Assembly: GCA_003254885.1 (NCBI GenBank)
Contig: QANT01001471.1
Span: 1 to 37,895, forward strand
Length of the DNA: 37,895 nucleotides
Source of the DNA: Purshia tridentata
Taxonomy: Eukaryota; Streptophyta; Magnoliopsida; Rosales; Rosaceae
Reading direction: 5' to 3'
A program made the position numbers and the translations under genes. Below are positions 10,301 through 21,326 of this stretch, piece after piece; position 1 is the stretch's first letter; each line of letters starts with the position of its first letter. The notes under the pieces are model-generated. The model was not told where the DNA came from. It was given only the letters and a program-made list of their open reading frames with translations, and made no database searches.

Positions 10301-12377
10301 CTCATTTAGCGCTGTCCTCAGCTTTGCTTCTTACCCGCGACCATAGTTTCTTCTTTTTTCTTCGATAGACTAAATAGAGTTTACCGAGTAGAATTGCTAT
10401 AAATAGAATCTTAAATAAATACAACTACTGTTTCTTCATTAACAGAATATCGGAGTGTAGGGATTCCTAAACCCACTTTCTAGAAAGCTCCTCTTGCGCT
10501 AAACGAATAATAGATAGCGAATAGATAGGCAAACCTGGCTCATCACTCTAATGGAGCTGCTTTGCTCCTCTGCAAACATCTATCTTTTTTCCCCGGATGG
10601 GAGACAGCACATTCTGAAGGTAGTGCACAGGCTGGAGGGGAAGGTAGGGACCCGGCCCGGCTGTAGAAAGTAGGGCTAGCGGCTCCTGAAATAAGAGGTT
10701 CTGAAAGAAAGAGTCTTTGTAGTTTCCTTCGAATCCTTATCAGTCGTAGGCGCAAAGCATAGAAAGAGTAGACAGAAGAAAGTCTTTCTAGCCACAAGGG
10801 ATGCTAATACTAGAAGCTCTCTTCTTCACTTCTCCACTTCCTCTTCACTGCGTTCAGAGCCTCACCTTCAGGGAAGGAATCACAAGGCAAGAAAGCCAAT
10901 CAGGCACCGAAGGTGTCGACCGTTAGAGAGAGGGGATGATAGAGAGGAACTTGTTTCCGTTTCTCTCCACATTACATTAATTATTGCATCTTAACCGCAT
11001 AGATAGATATCAGATTCTAATGGTTCTTTCACTTACTTCAGTTGCCCTGCTTATTTCATCTTAGCCACTAAAGGGCTTGGGATCAACTCTCACTAAAGTC
11101 GTTGGCATCGATACGCTTCTTCCACCTCCGCCCGCAGTCGAACACAACAGCGCTTTTGGCCCCTCTTCCCCCTATTCAATTCGTTCCCACACTACGTTTC
11201 TTTCAGAACCTCGCCTCATCACTAGCTGAAGCAGATTCGTACATGGTTTGACTTCCGCCTCTACTTCATACATTTATAAGTTTCAATCACACAGCGCAAA
11301 ACGATAGCTTTTTGGGGTAAATCGAGAGTTGGAGGGTCGGGGATCCGCATCCACTGAATCGATCAACTTCGTAGCCCCCCGCCTTTCCACTGAATCGATC
11401 AACTTCCCACTCCACTTCTTCTTCACTGCGTTCAGAACCTTGTTTCTTCGACTTTTCAAATAATTTCACCTTCGGTGCCTCATTACATCTCGGCTAGTCA
11501 AATTATAAGATTTGGGTCAGCTCTATAGAGATAGTAAAGCTTTCTCAATTCGTTGGAAAGAGGCGTAGCAGGGCATCGAGAAGGATCGGAAATTACAGCT
11601 TCTTTAAGGTAAGCTAACATAGTAGGATGTTTAAGACTTTCGTTTTGGTTTCAATCTATAGAGCAGAAATGGGAAATCTTAGGTAGGTTCTTTCTTTCAG
11701 AACCCTTGGATCCTCGACAAAGGCATACTTTTCAGTGCCTGCAGAAAGGAGGACATTTGATACTTCCGCGGCGGCGAATCAACAACAGATCCCATAATGA
11801 TACCCGTCCACTCCTAAAACCGTTCTCTTTTTAGGGTCTTCCCGACATTTGTATTCAAGGTTATGGTTATGCGAGGACTGCCTTGAGCTCGTGGGAGCGA
11901 GACGCGCCATGCAGACTCTAACTTCCCAAACCAGTCAGACAGCCATTTCGCGACTTACCAACCGGATATAATGTTGGCCAAAAATAGGCACTTTCCCTTC
12001 TAAAAGCGGACTCTCTTGAGTTCTTACCAGCATTTGTACCTTTGTATTAGGAGGCACCCACGATATGCTACTTGCCTGCGGGTCAAGACGCTACACAACT
12101 CTATTAACTAACAAAGGTTCTCTGAAAGAGGTGAAGAAGCATAACGCTTACAGCGACTTTTCATTCGATTGATGCTTCGCTCAGAAACAAAGAAATAGGA
12201 AGAAAAACGCATCAAGGAAGCCTCGAGGTACTGGATCACATAGGCAATAGGAGTCCTTTCTCTCTGAAAGGAGCAGCCGGTAAAACGGAATTCGGAGGAG
12301 GTGAAAGCGACGAAGTGGCATCAGCTTCTAATGATAGTAGTATTACAGATCGATCAAGGGCATTTGGTTCGTGCTAG

Positions 12378-12556
12378 TCTTTATAAGCGTAAGCAGCATA
12401 AGCAAAAGTTAATTATTCATTCTCGGAATTGGTCTATTTACGCCCCGGGCGTATTCTTCATCTTCGGCGCCTCGTTCCGGTAGTAAAGGTCAGCTTGATA
12501 AAGCGTTCCATGAGTGTTTAGTTTTAGAAGGGGCTCCCGGCGAATCGAGAAGAGCC
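12378..12556 (+). repeat. Diverged ~175-bp repeat, copy 1
   Basis: Starts GTCTTTATAAGC, then TTATTCATTCTCGGAATTGG, a GTTTTAGAAGG segment and finally GGCGAATCGAGAAGAG. The same landmarks occur in the same order at 13797-13972 and partly at 13507-13600. An overlapping 60-codon frame (12301-12483) has no known family. Confidence 0.6.
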
Positions 12557-13796
12557 GCTTAATGAATCCGATCTAGCTACGCTCCCTGAATTGGTCTAGC
12601 TCTCCTCCCCCTTTTTGTTACAATCGAATTCTCCAATGGCCCTTGTGCTCGTCCGGTCGTAAACTCTGTATTTGACCCAGCTCGATAGATAAGATAAAAC
12701 TTATTCTTAGTATTCGTTTTAGAAGGCTTTCAGCGAATCGGCAACAGCTGTTACTGCTGGAATTGAAGCTATTCTTTCAGCGAATCGAGAAGAGATCCTA
12801 TTATTCCATAAGCTGCTTCAACAGCTGCTTCAACCGAGTCAAAAAGGGATCATGATCATGAGCCTTGCCCAGGTTGTGAAATAAATTCCACTGCTGCCGG
12901 ATCATCATACTACGGCTGAGACGTGAATTAAGAAAAGGTTACGAAGTAAAACGCAGTGAAGTGCTTGACTGGGAAGGAAAGGCACTCGAACAAAGAGAAA
13001 GGGTCCTACTATCATTCCATGAATCCTACTATCATTCCATGAATTCGCCTATTTCCCCACCTGTGGTAGTAGCAATCAGATCCAGTACGGAATCCCCTTC
13101 TAATGGCACTAGTCTTATTCCCAATCAGATCAGGAGTCTCGTTTATTTCTCTTCCGACGGTTCGTGCTAGTCCAAAAAAAGTAGCCCATTCTCGGACACT
13201 TGTTCACATAGAAGGATCTCGAGACCCTGAAGAAATAGATTTCACCACCTCCATTAGTAATTAATGTCGAATTCACCTATTTCGGGGGGCTCTCGGCGAA
13301 TCAAGAACAGTTACGAACGCAGATAGAGCTATGCCCTCGGCCTCAACTCAAGTCTTTTCGCGCCTAAAGAAATAGGGGATCTTTCCGCGACAAACTATTA
13401 CATTCTAGGAGCTGTTAGAGTCGGGCACGCTGCGTGATCCCCACGGATTGCAAAAAAGGCACCCTCAGAACTTTGCTTTCACTCTTTTTTGCATTTTATG
13501 ACATGCCGTCTTTATAAGCAAAAAGGACTTACTATTCATGGAATGAATTGGTATATTGCCCTCCCTGTTTTATGCTGGAGCGTAATTTCCGGTACGTCCT
13601 TCGCAACGCCAGTGGTTCCTAGTGGAATTGGGATAAGGTTCTGAAAGAACGACTATCAGGGGAGGGATGAAGTAGCTCGAACAATAGAGAGGGGAGTGCT
13701 TTCGTCGAATCGACAACAGGATGGTCAGATCATACTATCATCCCATCAGAGCTCGACGCAACGGAAACAGTTACTAGTGGAAGCCGATCCATATAC

Positions 13797-13972
13797 ATCT
13801 TTATAAGTAAAAGTTGACTAGCCATATTCTACGAATTGGGCTCTTTCTCCACCCGGATGGAGCTTATTTTCTGGCACGTCCTTATACTCGGAAAGCTTTC
13901 GCAATATTCGTTTTGGGAGGCAGAAGGCTTGCAATGTCATTCCATCAGAGCTCGGCGATCAAGAACAGTTAC
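13797..13972 (+). repeat. Diverged ~175-bp repeat, copy 2
   Basis: Begins ATCTTTATAAGTAAAAG, followed by CTACGAATTGGGCTCTTT, CTGGCACGTCC, ATTCGTTTTGGGAGG and GGCGATCAAGAACAG. It aligns by eye with 12378-12556, and its first half with 13507-13600. The origin of this family is unknown to me; it may be native to the mitochondrial genome of this plant. Confidence 0.6.
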
Positions 13973-14241
13973 GTAATGAATTCAAATCCATCTGTTTCTC
14001 GGTGCAAAGGAAACTAAATTTATAGTGCTCCAGATAGGAATGGTCTTTCCCAACTGTAGTAATGGGCGGCGACTCGAGAAGAGATTCTACCGTTCCGGCA
14101 GCTCGTTAGAATCCACTGATTTCCATCCATTCTATTCGATTTCCACACTTAACGACAGAAACTTTATTTCTTTCAAAACTCTCTTTCTTTCACGTAGCAA
14201 AGCTATCAAGGAAGAATGCATTCGTTTCAAACGATTCTTTT

Positions 14242-14400
14242 ACCCGGTGCGACTTCATAAAAAGCAATCAGAGATAAGATCGAAGAGAATGAAACGCACG
14301 TAGTGGTCATTATAGCGGTTCCTTCTGATCCTAGAAAACGTCCGAAAAAACCTGCTACGGAACTACCGAGAAGGGGCAAAAATACGATAAGTAGATACAT
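14242..14400 (-). pseudogene. nad5: nad5 exon 1 fragment (NADH dehydrogenase subunit 5), mitochondrial origin
   Basis: On the minus strand, starting with ATG at 14400-14398, the first 53 codons match the start of plant mitochondrial NAD5, a membrane subunit of respiratory complex I. They begin [20 protein letters not shown] and end at [11 protein letters not shown]. The Pro before the last Gly is Leu in the mature protein and is a known type of C-to-U editing site, so this is unedited genomic mitochondrial sequence. Similarity stops inside exon 1. The frame then runs through KRIV to a stop at 14227, and the remaining exons are absent. It lies 258 bases beyond atp9 on the same strand. It cannot make NAD5 in the nucleus. 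The break could predate transfer, through mitochondrial recombination. Confidence 0.92.
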
Positions 14401-14658
14401 AATTTCGAGTGTGATCAGACAACCAGAAATCAGACAATGACAGAGCGGCCTGTGATAGATTGATCGACGTCCGAAGAGCGCTCGACCGAAGGAATGAGTC
14501 ACAAGGTGAACCCCAACTTTAACGAGCATTTTCGGGGACTAGCCCGCTTCCCATTACTCAAGAGGGAAATTGTCCGGTTCTATTTCATGTGGAATCGTTT
14601 TTTTTAGATTGTACCCCTCCACTTTCTTATGTGAAAGAGGTGCTTGAAGAATGAAACT

Positions 14659-14934
14659 TCAACCTTCTTCTTTCGATCGGAATACGGATGAGATCAAAAA
14701 GGCCATCATTGGGGCAAACGATGCAATAGCTTCGGTTAGAGCAAAGCCCAAAATGGCATAACCAAATGATTGTTTAGCCAATGATGGATTTCGGGCCACG
14801 GAATGGATCAAAGAACTGAACACGTTTCCAATACCGATAGCAGCTCCCGCTGAAGCAATTGTAGCAGCTCCGGCACCTATTGATTTTGCACCTTCTAACA
14901 TCTCGAGTTGAGAATTCTCGTCACGCTTTTTCAT
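14659..14934 (-). pseudogene. atp9: atp9 (ATP synthase subunit c), mitochondrial origin, unedited, NUMT copy
   Basis: The frame encodes the c-ring proteolipid of mitochondrial ATP synthase. The usual start [20 protein letters not shown] is at 14901; an upstream in-frame ATG at 14934 adds the 11-residue extension seen in some plant annotations. Both hydrophobic hairpin helices are present. Positions that are Leu or Phe in the mature plant protein appear here as Ser or Pro ([19 protein letters not shown]). The normal stop, made by editing CGA, is still Arg, so the frame runs on to a stop eight codons later. The insert therefore derives from mitochondrial DNA, not spliced and edited mRNA. Without RNA editing or a targeting peptide a nuclear copy would be non-functional. 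The frame is otherwise intact, suggesting recent transfer. Confidence 0.94.
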
Positions 14935-14939
14935 TCACG

Positions 14940-16083
14940 ATCTTATCTTATTGATTCCTCGTCGATTCTTCCCCTCGTTCCTTTTATCTTGGGCATCTCA
15001 CTTGGAATGCAAAGCATTCTTTTCGATCTTGTACTAAGGTACACTGAACACCAACAACCCAATCTCGATGATAAAAGAAAACTACAAGCAACTACATCAA
15101 TCAACTACAGCTTGAGAGCGGATACAATGCACCACTGATTGTTTAATATAGAGTTATTTCTCAAACCTATCTTTACTTGATACTTGATGGCACGCTCGCT
15201 CTGTAGGACTCGAATTCAATCACTGAAACCGATTAAACGCATGTTAAGAGCATACTCGCGGATGAGCAGGTCAACATGCCGCTCGGTTCCTCTGGGGAGT
15301 TCCCTACTCCGCTAACGCTATGATCCGGTCAAGGCGAATGGATGTGGTGCAGTTACCATTTACTACTTAAGATATTGTGTTAGCAAGCAAGACGTGACTT
15401 CTCGCTGATGATGTTTAGTCAGGTCTAGTGCTCTCTCTCTATGAAAATAGTCGTCTGTCTCACTTCCCGAAGAGAGGGAAACCACTCCTTCTCCGTTCTT
15501 CTGCGATAAGAATGTTCCCAACGACTCCGTTTGAGGCTGATATGTATAGCCGTAGTGGTTCTTCCGGGCCGAGGAGGCATTAGCACTGGTGCCTCAGAGA
15601 GGTCATCCTTGATTCGTCTAAAGGCTAGGGGCATGGCTCTCGTCCTATACAAACTCTTCATCCTCTGTTGTCTTGAGCAGTGGGGCGAATGGATTTTCCC
15701 AGCCAAGTTGGAGATGAACCGCCAGGGGAAATTGATCTGTCCGATCAAGCGCTGCAACTCCTTTTTGCTTCTTGGGGAGTGGGATCCCGGCTCGTTGCTG
15801 CCTACCTTGATTCATGGGGCAGGGAGCCGCGAGGGATGTTTGATTATCTAAAAAGAATCTGGGTCTTGTTACGAGTTCAGCCCTGTCAGTGCTCTCAGAA
15901 ACCGGATCAATTAGGGCTAAATAGACAAGCACTAAGTAAATCGGAACTTAATTGAGTGGAGTTAGGGATCGGACCCTGTAACTAACGCAAGCTGGGATGG
16001 CTGCGAAGTTCCTCGTGCGAGCGATGTCTTTCACTCGACCCTACCCACCACCCCGCTGAAAAGGAAGTTAGTCCATAGATGTC
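14940..16083. other. Right end of mitochondrial-like block, no assigned gene
   Basis: Open frames overlap on both strands at 15425-15957. The longest are 106 codons at 15531-15851 and 91 codons at 15680-15955 on the plus strand. I do not recognise either protein, and mutual overlap argues that at most one is real. They may be mitochondrial unidentified ORFs. No tRNA or rRNA was recognised. Confidence 0.4.
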
Positions 16084-16285
16084 TTTCTAGAACCTAAAAC
16101 TTAAAGTATTAGTCTGCTTAATTTTCTATTGGTAAAAGTGCTCAGACTACAATTTGTGATGTTCTTTTATTTAATTTTAGTTATTTCAGTCACAATTTAC
16201 ACTATTATAGATGCATGACAGTCTCACATTTGCATATGTATAGTTTCTTTTAAATTTAGTGAAATGTGTTTTACCAGGTTTGAAA

Positions 16286-16793
16286 ATGGCAACAAGAAAA
16301 GGGAAAAAGAAAGAAATAAAAGTCAAAAGCAAAAGGTCTTCGTACAGACAATTTAGATGCAACATGGTGTCTTTTTTGACCAAAATGGATAAAATCAAAG
16401 AAAATTTAACAAGAAGGCAGCTTAAGGTGTTGAAGGAGACACCATTTTGGACTTTTATTAAACCATTTTACAATGGCTTGATCAACAAAAAGTTGTTGTG
16501 GAAGTCTGATGCCGATATTGAGAGGTTACTAAAGTCTTTTGATGCAGAAACAAACAGTTTCCGCTTTGAAAAGAAACATTTGAAGATTAGAGCAAAAGAT
16601 GTCTCTACAATATTTGGTCTTCCAGTAGAGGGGAAATTAGCAAAGCTCAAATCTGAAAGGAGGCATGAGTCATCATTTCTGGATAGGTATTTTAAGAAAA
16701 CTAAAAGGCCAACTCTTGCTTCGTTGTATAGTGCACTTGAAGAAGCATTTAAAAATACAAGACTGAAGAAGAAGGCAAAAAAAAAAAAAAAAN

Positions 16794-16847
<54 letters not shown>

Positions 16848-17364
16848 AGAAGATGTAGAAGCAAAGGACAAAAAGAAAGGAAGAGAAGGTGATGATGAAG
16901 ATTATGACAATGATGTTGTCAGATTGATTCTGTGCATTCTATTCAACCAAGTTCTTTTTAGCAACTCAAGTCAAACTATATGCTGTAGAGCAATGAAGTA
17001 TTGTGAGAATTTAAGCCTACTTTCAGAATATTCTTGGGCAAAAACTGTTCGAAATTATCTTTACAAGTCAATGAGAAGTAAAGAAAGAAGAAGAAAGTCA
17101 AGAAAAGAAGCTCTTGGAAATGTTAGTGGGTGTGTTGTGATAATATTGGTAAGTCACAACTTAATAAATTGCCAGTTAGTCACAGTTTGAATATTTTGAT
17201 TATAATATATATATTTTAATATGTAGTACATGATATGTGAAAAGACTGAAATTAGAAAGTTGAGCACAATTTCAGGACATGAAAACAAGACACCAAAATT
17301 TGTGAAGTAGAGTTTGCCAATTTTGCACTCAAGGCTTGACATTTACAATGATAAAGCTATAGCG
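16286..17364 (+). pseudogene. DUF1985-like N-terminal region of the Ulp1-type gene
   Basis: ATG at 16286 follows a plausible acceptor (TTTACCAG). A Lys-rich start leads into LKETPFWTFIKPFYNG, FRFEKKHLKIRAKDVSTIFGLP and, after the poly(A) tract, VRLILCILFNQVLFSNSSQT, the pattern of this plant family. The frame changes across 16777-16846, which is almost pure A with an undetermined base. The first intron (17149-17226) has GTAAG and TAG ends. In the second exon the expected Trp after KFVK is a TAG stop at 17308-17310. The true start may lie in an exon lost at the NUMT boundary. Confidence 0.75.
16777..16846. repeat. Poly(A) tract of ~70 bases with one undetermined base
   Basis: All A except N at 16793. 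It lies inside a coding exon and is read as polylysine on entry (KKAKKKKK). The frame before it and the frame needed after it differ, so its length is either wrong in the assembly or has changed by mutation. Confidence 0.95.
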
Positions 17365-17977
17365 GTAATATCATAAAAGTCATTACTATTTGAAGTTCAA
17401 AATTTATTCACTAAATACTAAATGTATATTTAACAATAATATTGGCAGGACTCAATCATTGAAAACCAGAATGATGACACTTCTGAAGAATATGGTGATT
17501 CTGATCAAGAGGGACATGATGATGATGATGACAACTCTGATGATCAAGAAAGTGATGACAATGCAAGAGAATTATCATTCCATAATATCAAATTCACAGA
17601 ATATATTTCATTTTATATGTCGATGCTTGCTTGAGTTCCGACTGTTTGCTTTTGTTATTTTATTAAATTTTGAGGCTTTACTAGATGTGCAACTTATTGA
17701 TTTGGTTATTGAATTTCGATATACATTTGTTCAGAAACTGTGAGTGAGTGCTTGAATGAGTGGGTGTTTGTGTTTGCCTCATATATGTATATTGAAATTA
17801 GATTTGAAAATACTTATTATATGTATGTACCTGATGTGTTTACCTCATTTATTCTGCTGTTATCTTGCACAATAGAGGATGGGAATGATGGTAGGACAGA
17901 AGAATTTGAAGGTGTGACTGCTGTTCAGAAACATACATTATCTGTTAACTTTTCATTTTTTTATTTGAATTCTGCAG

Positions 17978-19969
17978 AAAAAGAATTGAATCAAATGGGA
18001 AAAGAAAGAAGAGAAAGTGATGAAGACACTGTTGAAACAGAAGAAAGTGATGCAGATGATGATCAAGAGAGTGATGCAGATGACGATGATGAGAACTCTG
18101 ATAATCAAGAGAGTGATGCAGACACTACTACTGAAACAAAAGATGCTACTAAAACTGAAGATAGTGATGAAGTACATAATGGGCAACTAGATGGATATGT
18201 TGATGAAGAAAGTGATGACAGTGGAATAGAACAAACAATATCAAGCTTGGTAATGTATATTTAGCTTCATATGTGTACTACCAACTACCCATTTAGTTAA
18301 ATTTAAAAGAGATATATTTCCTCTTATTTAAAGGTTCTTTGAAATTTGAATTAGAGTGATAATCGTAATCTTCTACAAAATTTACTCTCGGAATCAAACA
18401 TCTCTTTAACCATGGTTATTGTTTAGCAACTGTGACTAGTGTTTAGCAAATGTGACTGTTATTCAGAATTCCAAGTTTCATGTCAGTCACATGAGTAAAC
18501 ATACATGTGACTGACTAGTTTATGCTAAATATATATGTGAGTGACTAGTTTATGCTAACTTTTAAATTTGTAATGTCCAATTTTTCTTTATACTGGCTTT
18601 GTTAGTAATTTAGGATAAAATATTTGATTGAAGGGTGAGTCTATGAAGTTCAATGTTCATTTTAATTTTCCTTTTTTCTTGTCTTGCATTCTATGAAATG
18701 AATATCTATATGATGGTTATGTAGACCATTTGTTTGTCAAAGTGATTAATATGCAAATCACTTTTATCTGTGTTATTGAATTATTATATGTGAATTTTAA
18801 GATCTCAGTAGTAATGCATTTTTCATTCAAACTTTGCAGAAAGAGAAACCAAAAGAAAAGGGAAAAGAAGGAAGTAAAAGTGATGCTGACGATGCTGCTG
18901 ATGAGGAATTTGAAGCAAATGGTGACATATATGAGAAAGTAGTAAAGCTGATGGAGACTCACATAAAGGAAACCACGGAGTGGAATAGGAATTGGCAACC
19001 TAGAGAGGAAATCACGAACTAGAGAGATCATGATTTTCCTGATAATGAGCTAAAAGTGAAACAACTTTTTGATATTGCACTTAGTTATGAAGAAGAGTCG
19101 TCATAATTTAGAAAACTTCTTAAGAGGTTGAAGGAACTACAAGATGAGAATCTGCATTTGAAGTCAGAGAATCAAAATTTGCATAAAAAGGTGAAAAATT
19201 TGGAAAATATAATTGTGCATCTGGGAGGGGATGTAGATGATAATTCAGTGTGGCCACAACACCAAGTTCATAAAGAAAGTGACAAAGGGGTCTATGAAGA
19301 AAATGAACAAAGAGTTCATAAAGTACTTGATGATTGTAATAAAGAAGAAAATGAGCAGAAAGGAAATGAAAGACCTTTGAATGTGAATGAAGATCAACAT
19401 CTGCAGGAAATTTCTGATGATCATTGTAGAAAAGTAAATGCTGAAGATCCAAGTCTCAAAGGAAGTACTAATGATGATCACAGAAAAGTAAATAAGAAGA
19501 TTAAGCATGAAGAATTTCCAATTAAAAGTCCATTGGAGGAACAACCAAAGTCAGAGAATGGTGAAAATTGGGCAATTGTTGTATCATCATTTCCGGAATA
19601 TTATTTGGATGATGATTGGGAAAAAGTACTAGAAGAAGAAGAGAATGAAATTGAGGAAACAGAAATTTCAAATGAGGCTTCACTAAGAACTAAAGTGAAA
19701 GCAACGGCAAGAAAGAAGAATGAGATGCAAGAATATGAATACAATTTAAAGTCGACTACTCCTCCAAGAAAAAAGGCTAGAAAAGTACATGAGAGTGGTG
19801 GTATAGTTCCTATGGCTCTCCATTTTCCATCTGAAAACAATACACAAGAAGATGATAAAAAGGAAGAGAAGAATAGAAAGATTACATGGGGAAAATACAA
19901 AGTGTTCAAGTACTTCTTGCAACATGAAAAAGATTTAATCAAGAAGTTCTGGGATACTACACCAAAAAA
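17978..19969 (+). pseudogene. Acidic linker and coiled-coil region of the Ulp1-type gene
   Basis: The exon 17978-18249 (acceptor TCTGCAG, donor GTAATG) is almost entirely Asp, Glu and Ser, with repeats of ESDADDD and NQESDAD. A related acidic exon lies at 17450-17573. The exon 18840-19969 begins KEKPKEKGKEG. In one frame it crosses TAG at 19020-19022 and TAA at 19104-19106, then stays open for 281 codons with a heptad-like coiled coil (KELQDENLHLKSENQNLHKK) and a charged tail ending in FKYFLQHEKDLIKKFWDTTP. The last phrase leads into the peptidase exons. Such linkers are common between the two domains in this family. Confidence 0.7.
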
Positions 19970-20046
19970 GTAAACACATTTACTTATTATGATTGACAAA
20001 CAGTCACTAATTACCTAATTACTAATTTTTGTGCTTTGAACTACAG

Positions 20047-21326
20047 GGAAACAAAATTTTGGGAAGGCAAATATGGGAGCATTGCCAAGCAAGATGTCTT
20101 GGAAATAGTGAAAGACTTGGCACTTGGTGACAATGTAAGTTAAAATAAAACAATCAACAAAGTACACTAATATAGAATTTATTCTTCATATACTAATATT
20201 TCTCTAATTCAATGTGCCAAATTATTAACTGCTTCATTCAAATATTGGAAGAGAGAAACCAAAAAGTAGGAGATGAGACTTTACAATATATGCCAACAAT
20301 GTGCTGGGTAGTAAAAAATTTCTTTATGATCATATTTTTGATATGTGACTGACAATCAGATATGACTGACAGTCAAATGCTTTTTTCTTTTTTTTTTCTT
20401 GAAGAGATTTATTGAAGCCAAGGAGGAACCCTATTTGAGTCTAATGGTGTTTGACCCTCTGTTGACAAAATTTGGAAAAGCTAAAAAGATATTCTTCCCA
20501 ATAATTTTTGAAAAGGAATTTCACTACACTTGTACTCGACAAAGAAGAGAAAAAATGGACTCATTATGATCCATTGAGGAAAAAGAAATTCAAATCAACA
20601 GATAGATGCAAAGAGATGGCTGAGAGTTATGTAAGTAGGAATCTAATTTTATGCTTTTCTATATCTCTGAATGCTTGCTTGAGTTCTAAGTGTTGGTTTG
20701 GTCATTTCATATTTTTCTAAGTAATTTTATGCATTTCTATATCTCTTTGTTTCTTAATTTACCTCCGTTCCATTAGGCATTGATGTGACTAACATATGTG
20801 ATTGGTAAACAACGTCATGCTATTGAAGATTGGATGCAAGGGATCAAAAGAAATGGAGAGCAAATGCTCAATACAGGATTAAGATACAAGAAAGTTCCAG
20901 AATCAGCTAGTGCAGTAGGATACATTGTTGTAATGGAACCATTAAACGAAGATGAAATTAAGACCATAAAATGGATCCATAGGAATTGTAATAAAATGTG
21001 CAGATTCAAATTTGAGCATGACAACACATGTGCACAGCAAAAACATAATTCGTAAGTGTATTTCCTCCTTTAAGTCGTATATTTGTGATAAAATGAAAAT
21101 GTGCTTATATTTAAATTTGATTTGCAGGTTAGATTGTGTATTTCCTTCATTAAATTGTTTTTTTTTTTTAAAAAAAACTACTAATTGTGCTTATATTTAA
21201 ATATGATTTGCAGATTAGATTGTGGAATGTTTGTCATCTATTATATGGATGAACTATCTAAAGGCCATGATTTAGAGAAGAAATTTGAAAGAGAAGCGGT
21301 GATTGAGTACAGAGCCAAGACAATTA
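20047..21326 (+). pseudogene. Ulp1/C48 peptidase domain exons, frameshifted
   Basis: The domain is recognised from LVLDKEEKKWTHYDPLR at 20526-20580 and LDCGMFVIYYMDEL at 21215-21256. The catalytic Cys codon is 21221-21223. In Ulp1-type proteases a His precedes the hydrophobic LVLD strand; here PIIFEKEFHY and the LVLD strand are in different frames, so a one-base change separates the catalytic His from the rest. The exon 20799-21051 has a normal GTAAGTG donor. The last exon can be entered from either of two TTGCAG acceptors (21122-21127 and 21208-21213) created by a local 80-bp duplication. The second gives the peptidase frame. Confidence 0.75.
21056..21213. repeat. ~80-bp duplication spanning a splice acceptor
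   Basis: GTGTATTTCCTC at 21056 and GTGTATTTCCTT at 21136 are 80 bases apart. Both lead to GTGCTTATATTTAAAT(T/A)TGATTTGCAG followed by (G/A)TTAGATTGTG. The duplication copied the intron end and the first bases of the catalytic exon. Confidence 0.8.

Larger units (their letters stand above)
7375..16083. other. Mitochondrial-like DNA, block 2 (NUMT), about 8.7 kb
   Basis: Identity rests on atp9 (14659-14934) and the start of nad5 (14242-14400), both in unedited mitochondrial form. It also rests on the uniform mitochondrial style, with dispersed phrases such as TTCACTGCGTTCAGA and CTTTCTTTCAGAACC. From 7375 to about 12300 I recognise no protein, rRNA or tRNA gene. Short direct repeats lie at 8932-8969 (CTCCCTAAGGTCGAG twice), 11350-11407 (CCACTGAATCGATCAACTTC twice) and 13006-13045 (TCCTACTATCATTCCATGAA twice). 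12300-14100 holds a diverged repeat family. The right edge is placed where composition turns AT-rich near 16083; the left edge is uncertain by about 50 bases. Confidence 0.75.

Noticed and set aside
15425..15957. Overlapping frames of 91-110 codons on both strands in the mitochondrial block
   Set aside because: No family recognised and they overlap each other; kept only as possible unidentified mitochondrial ORFs.
7375..16083. tRNA or rRNA genes in the mitochondrial-like block
   Set aside because: I looked for the T-loop GGTTCRAATCC and for D-arm phrases and found no convincing cloverleaf; a tRNA search program would settle it.
16673..16864. Poly-Phe frame on the minus strand
   Set aside because: It is the reverse of the poly(A) tract inside the Ulp1-like exon.
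19120..19999. Minus-strand frames (99-132 codons) opposite the coiled-coil exon
   Set aside because: Hydrophobic shadows of a Lys/Glu-rich plus-strand exon.
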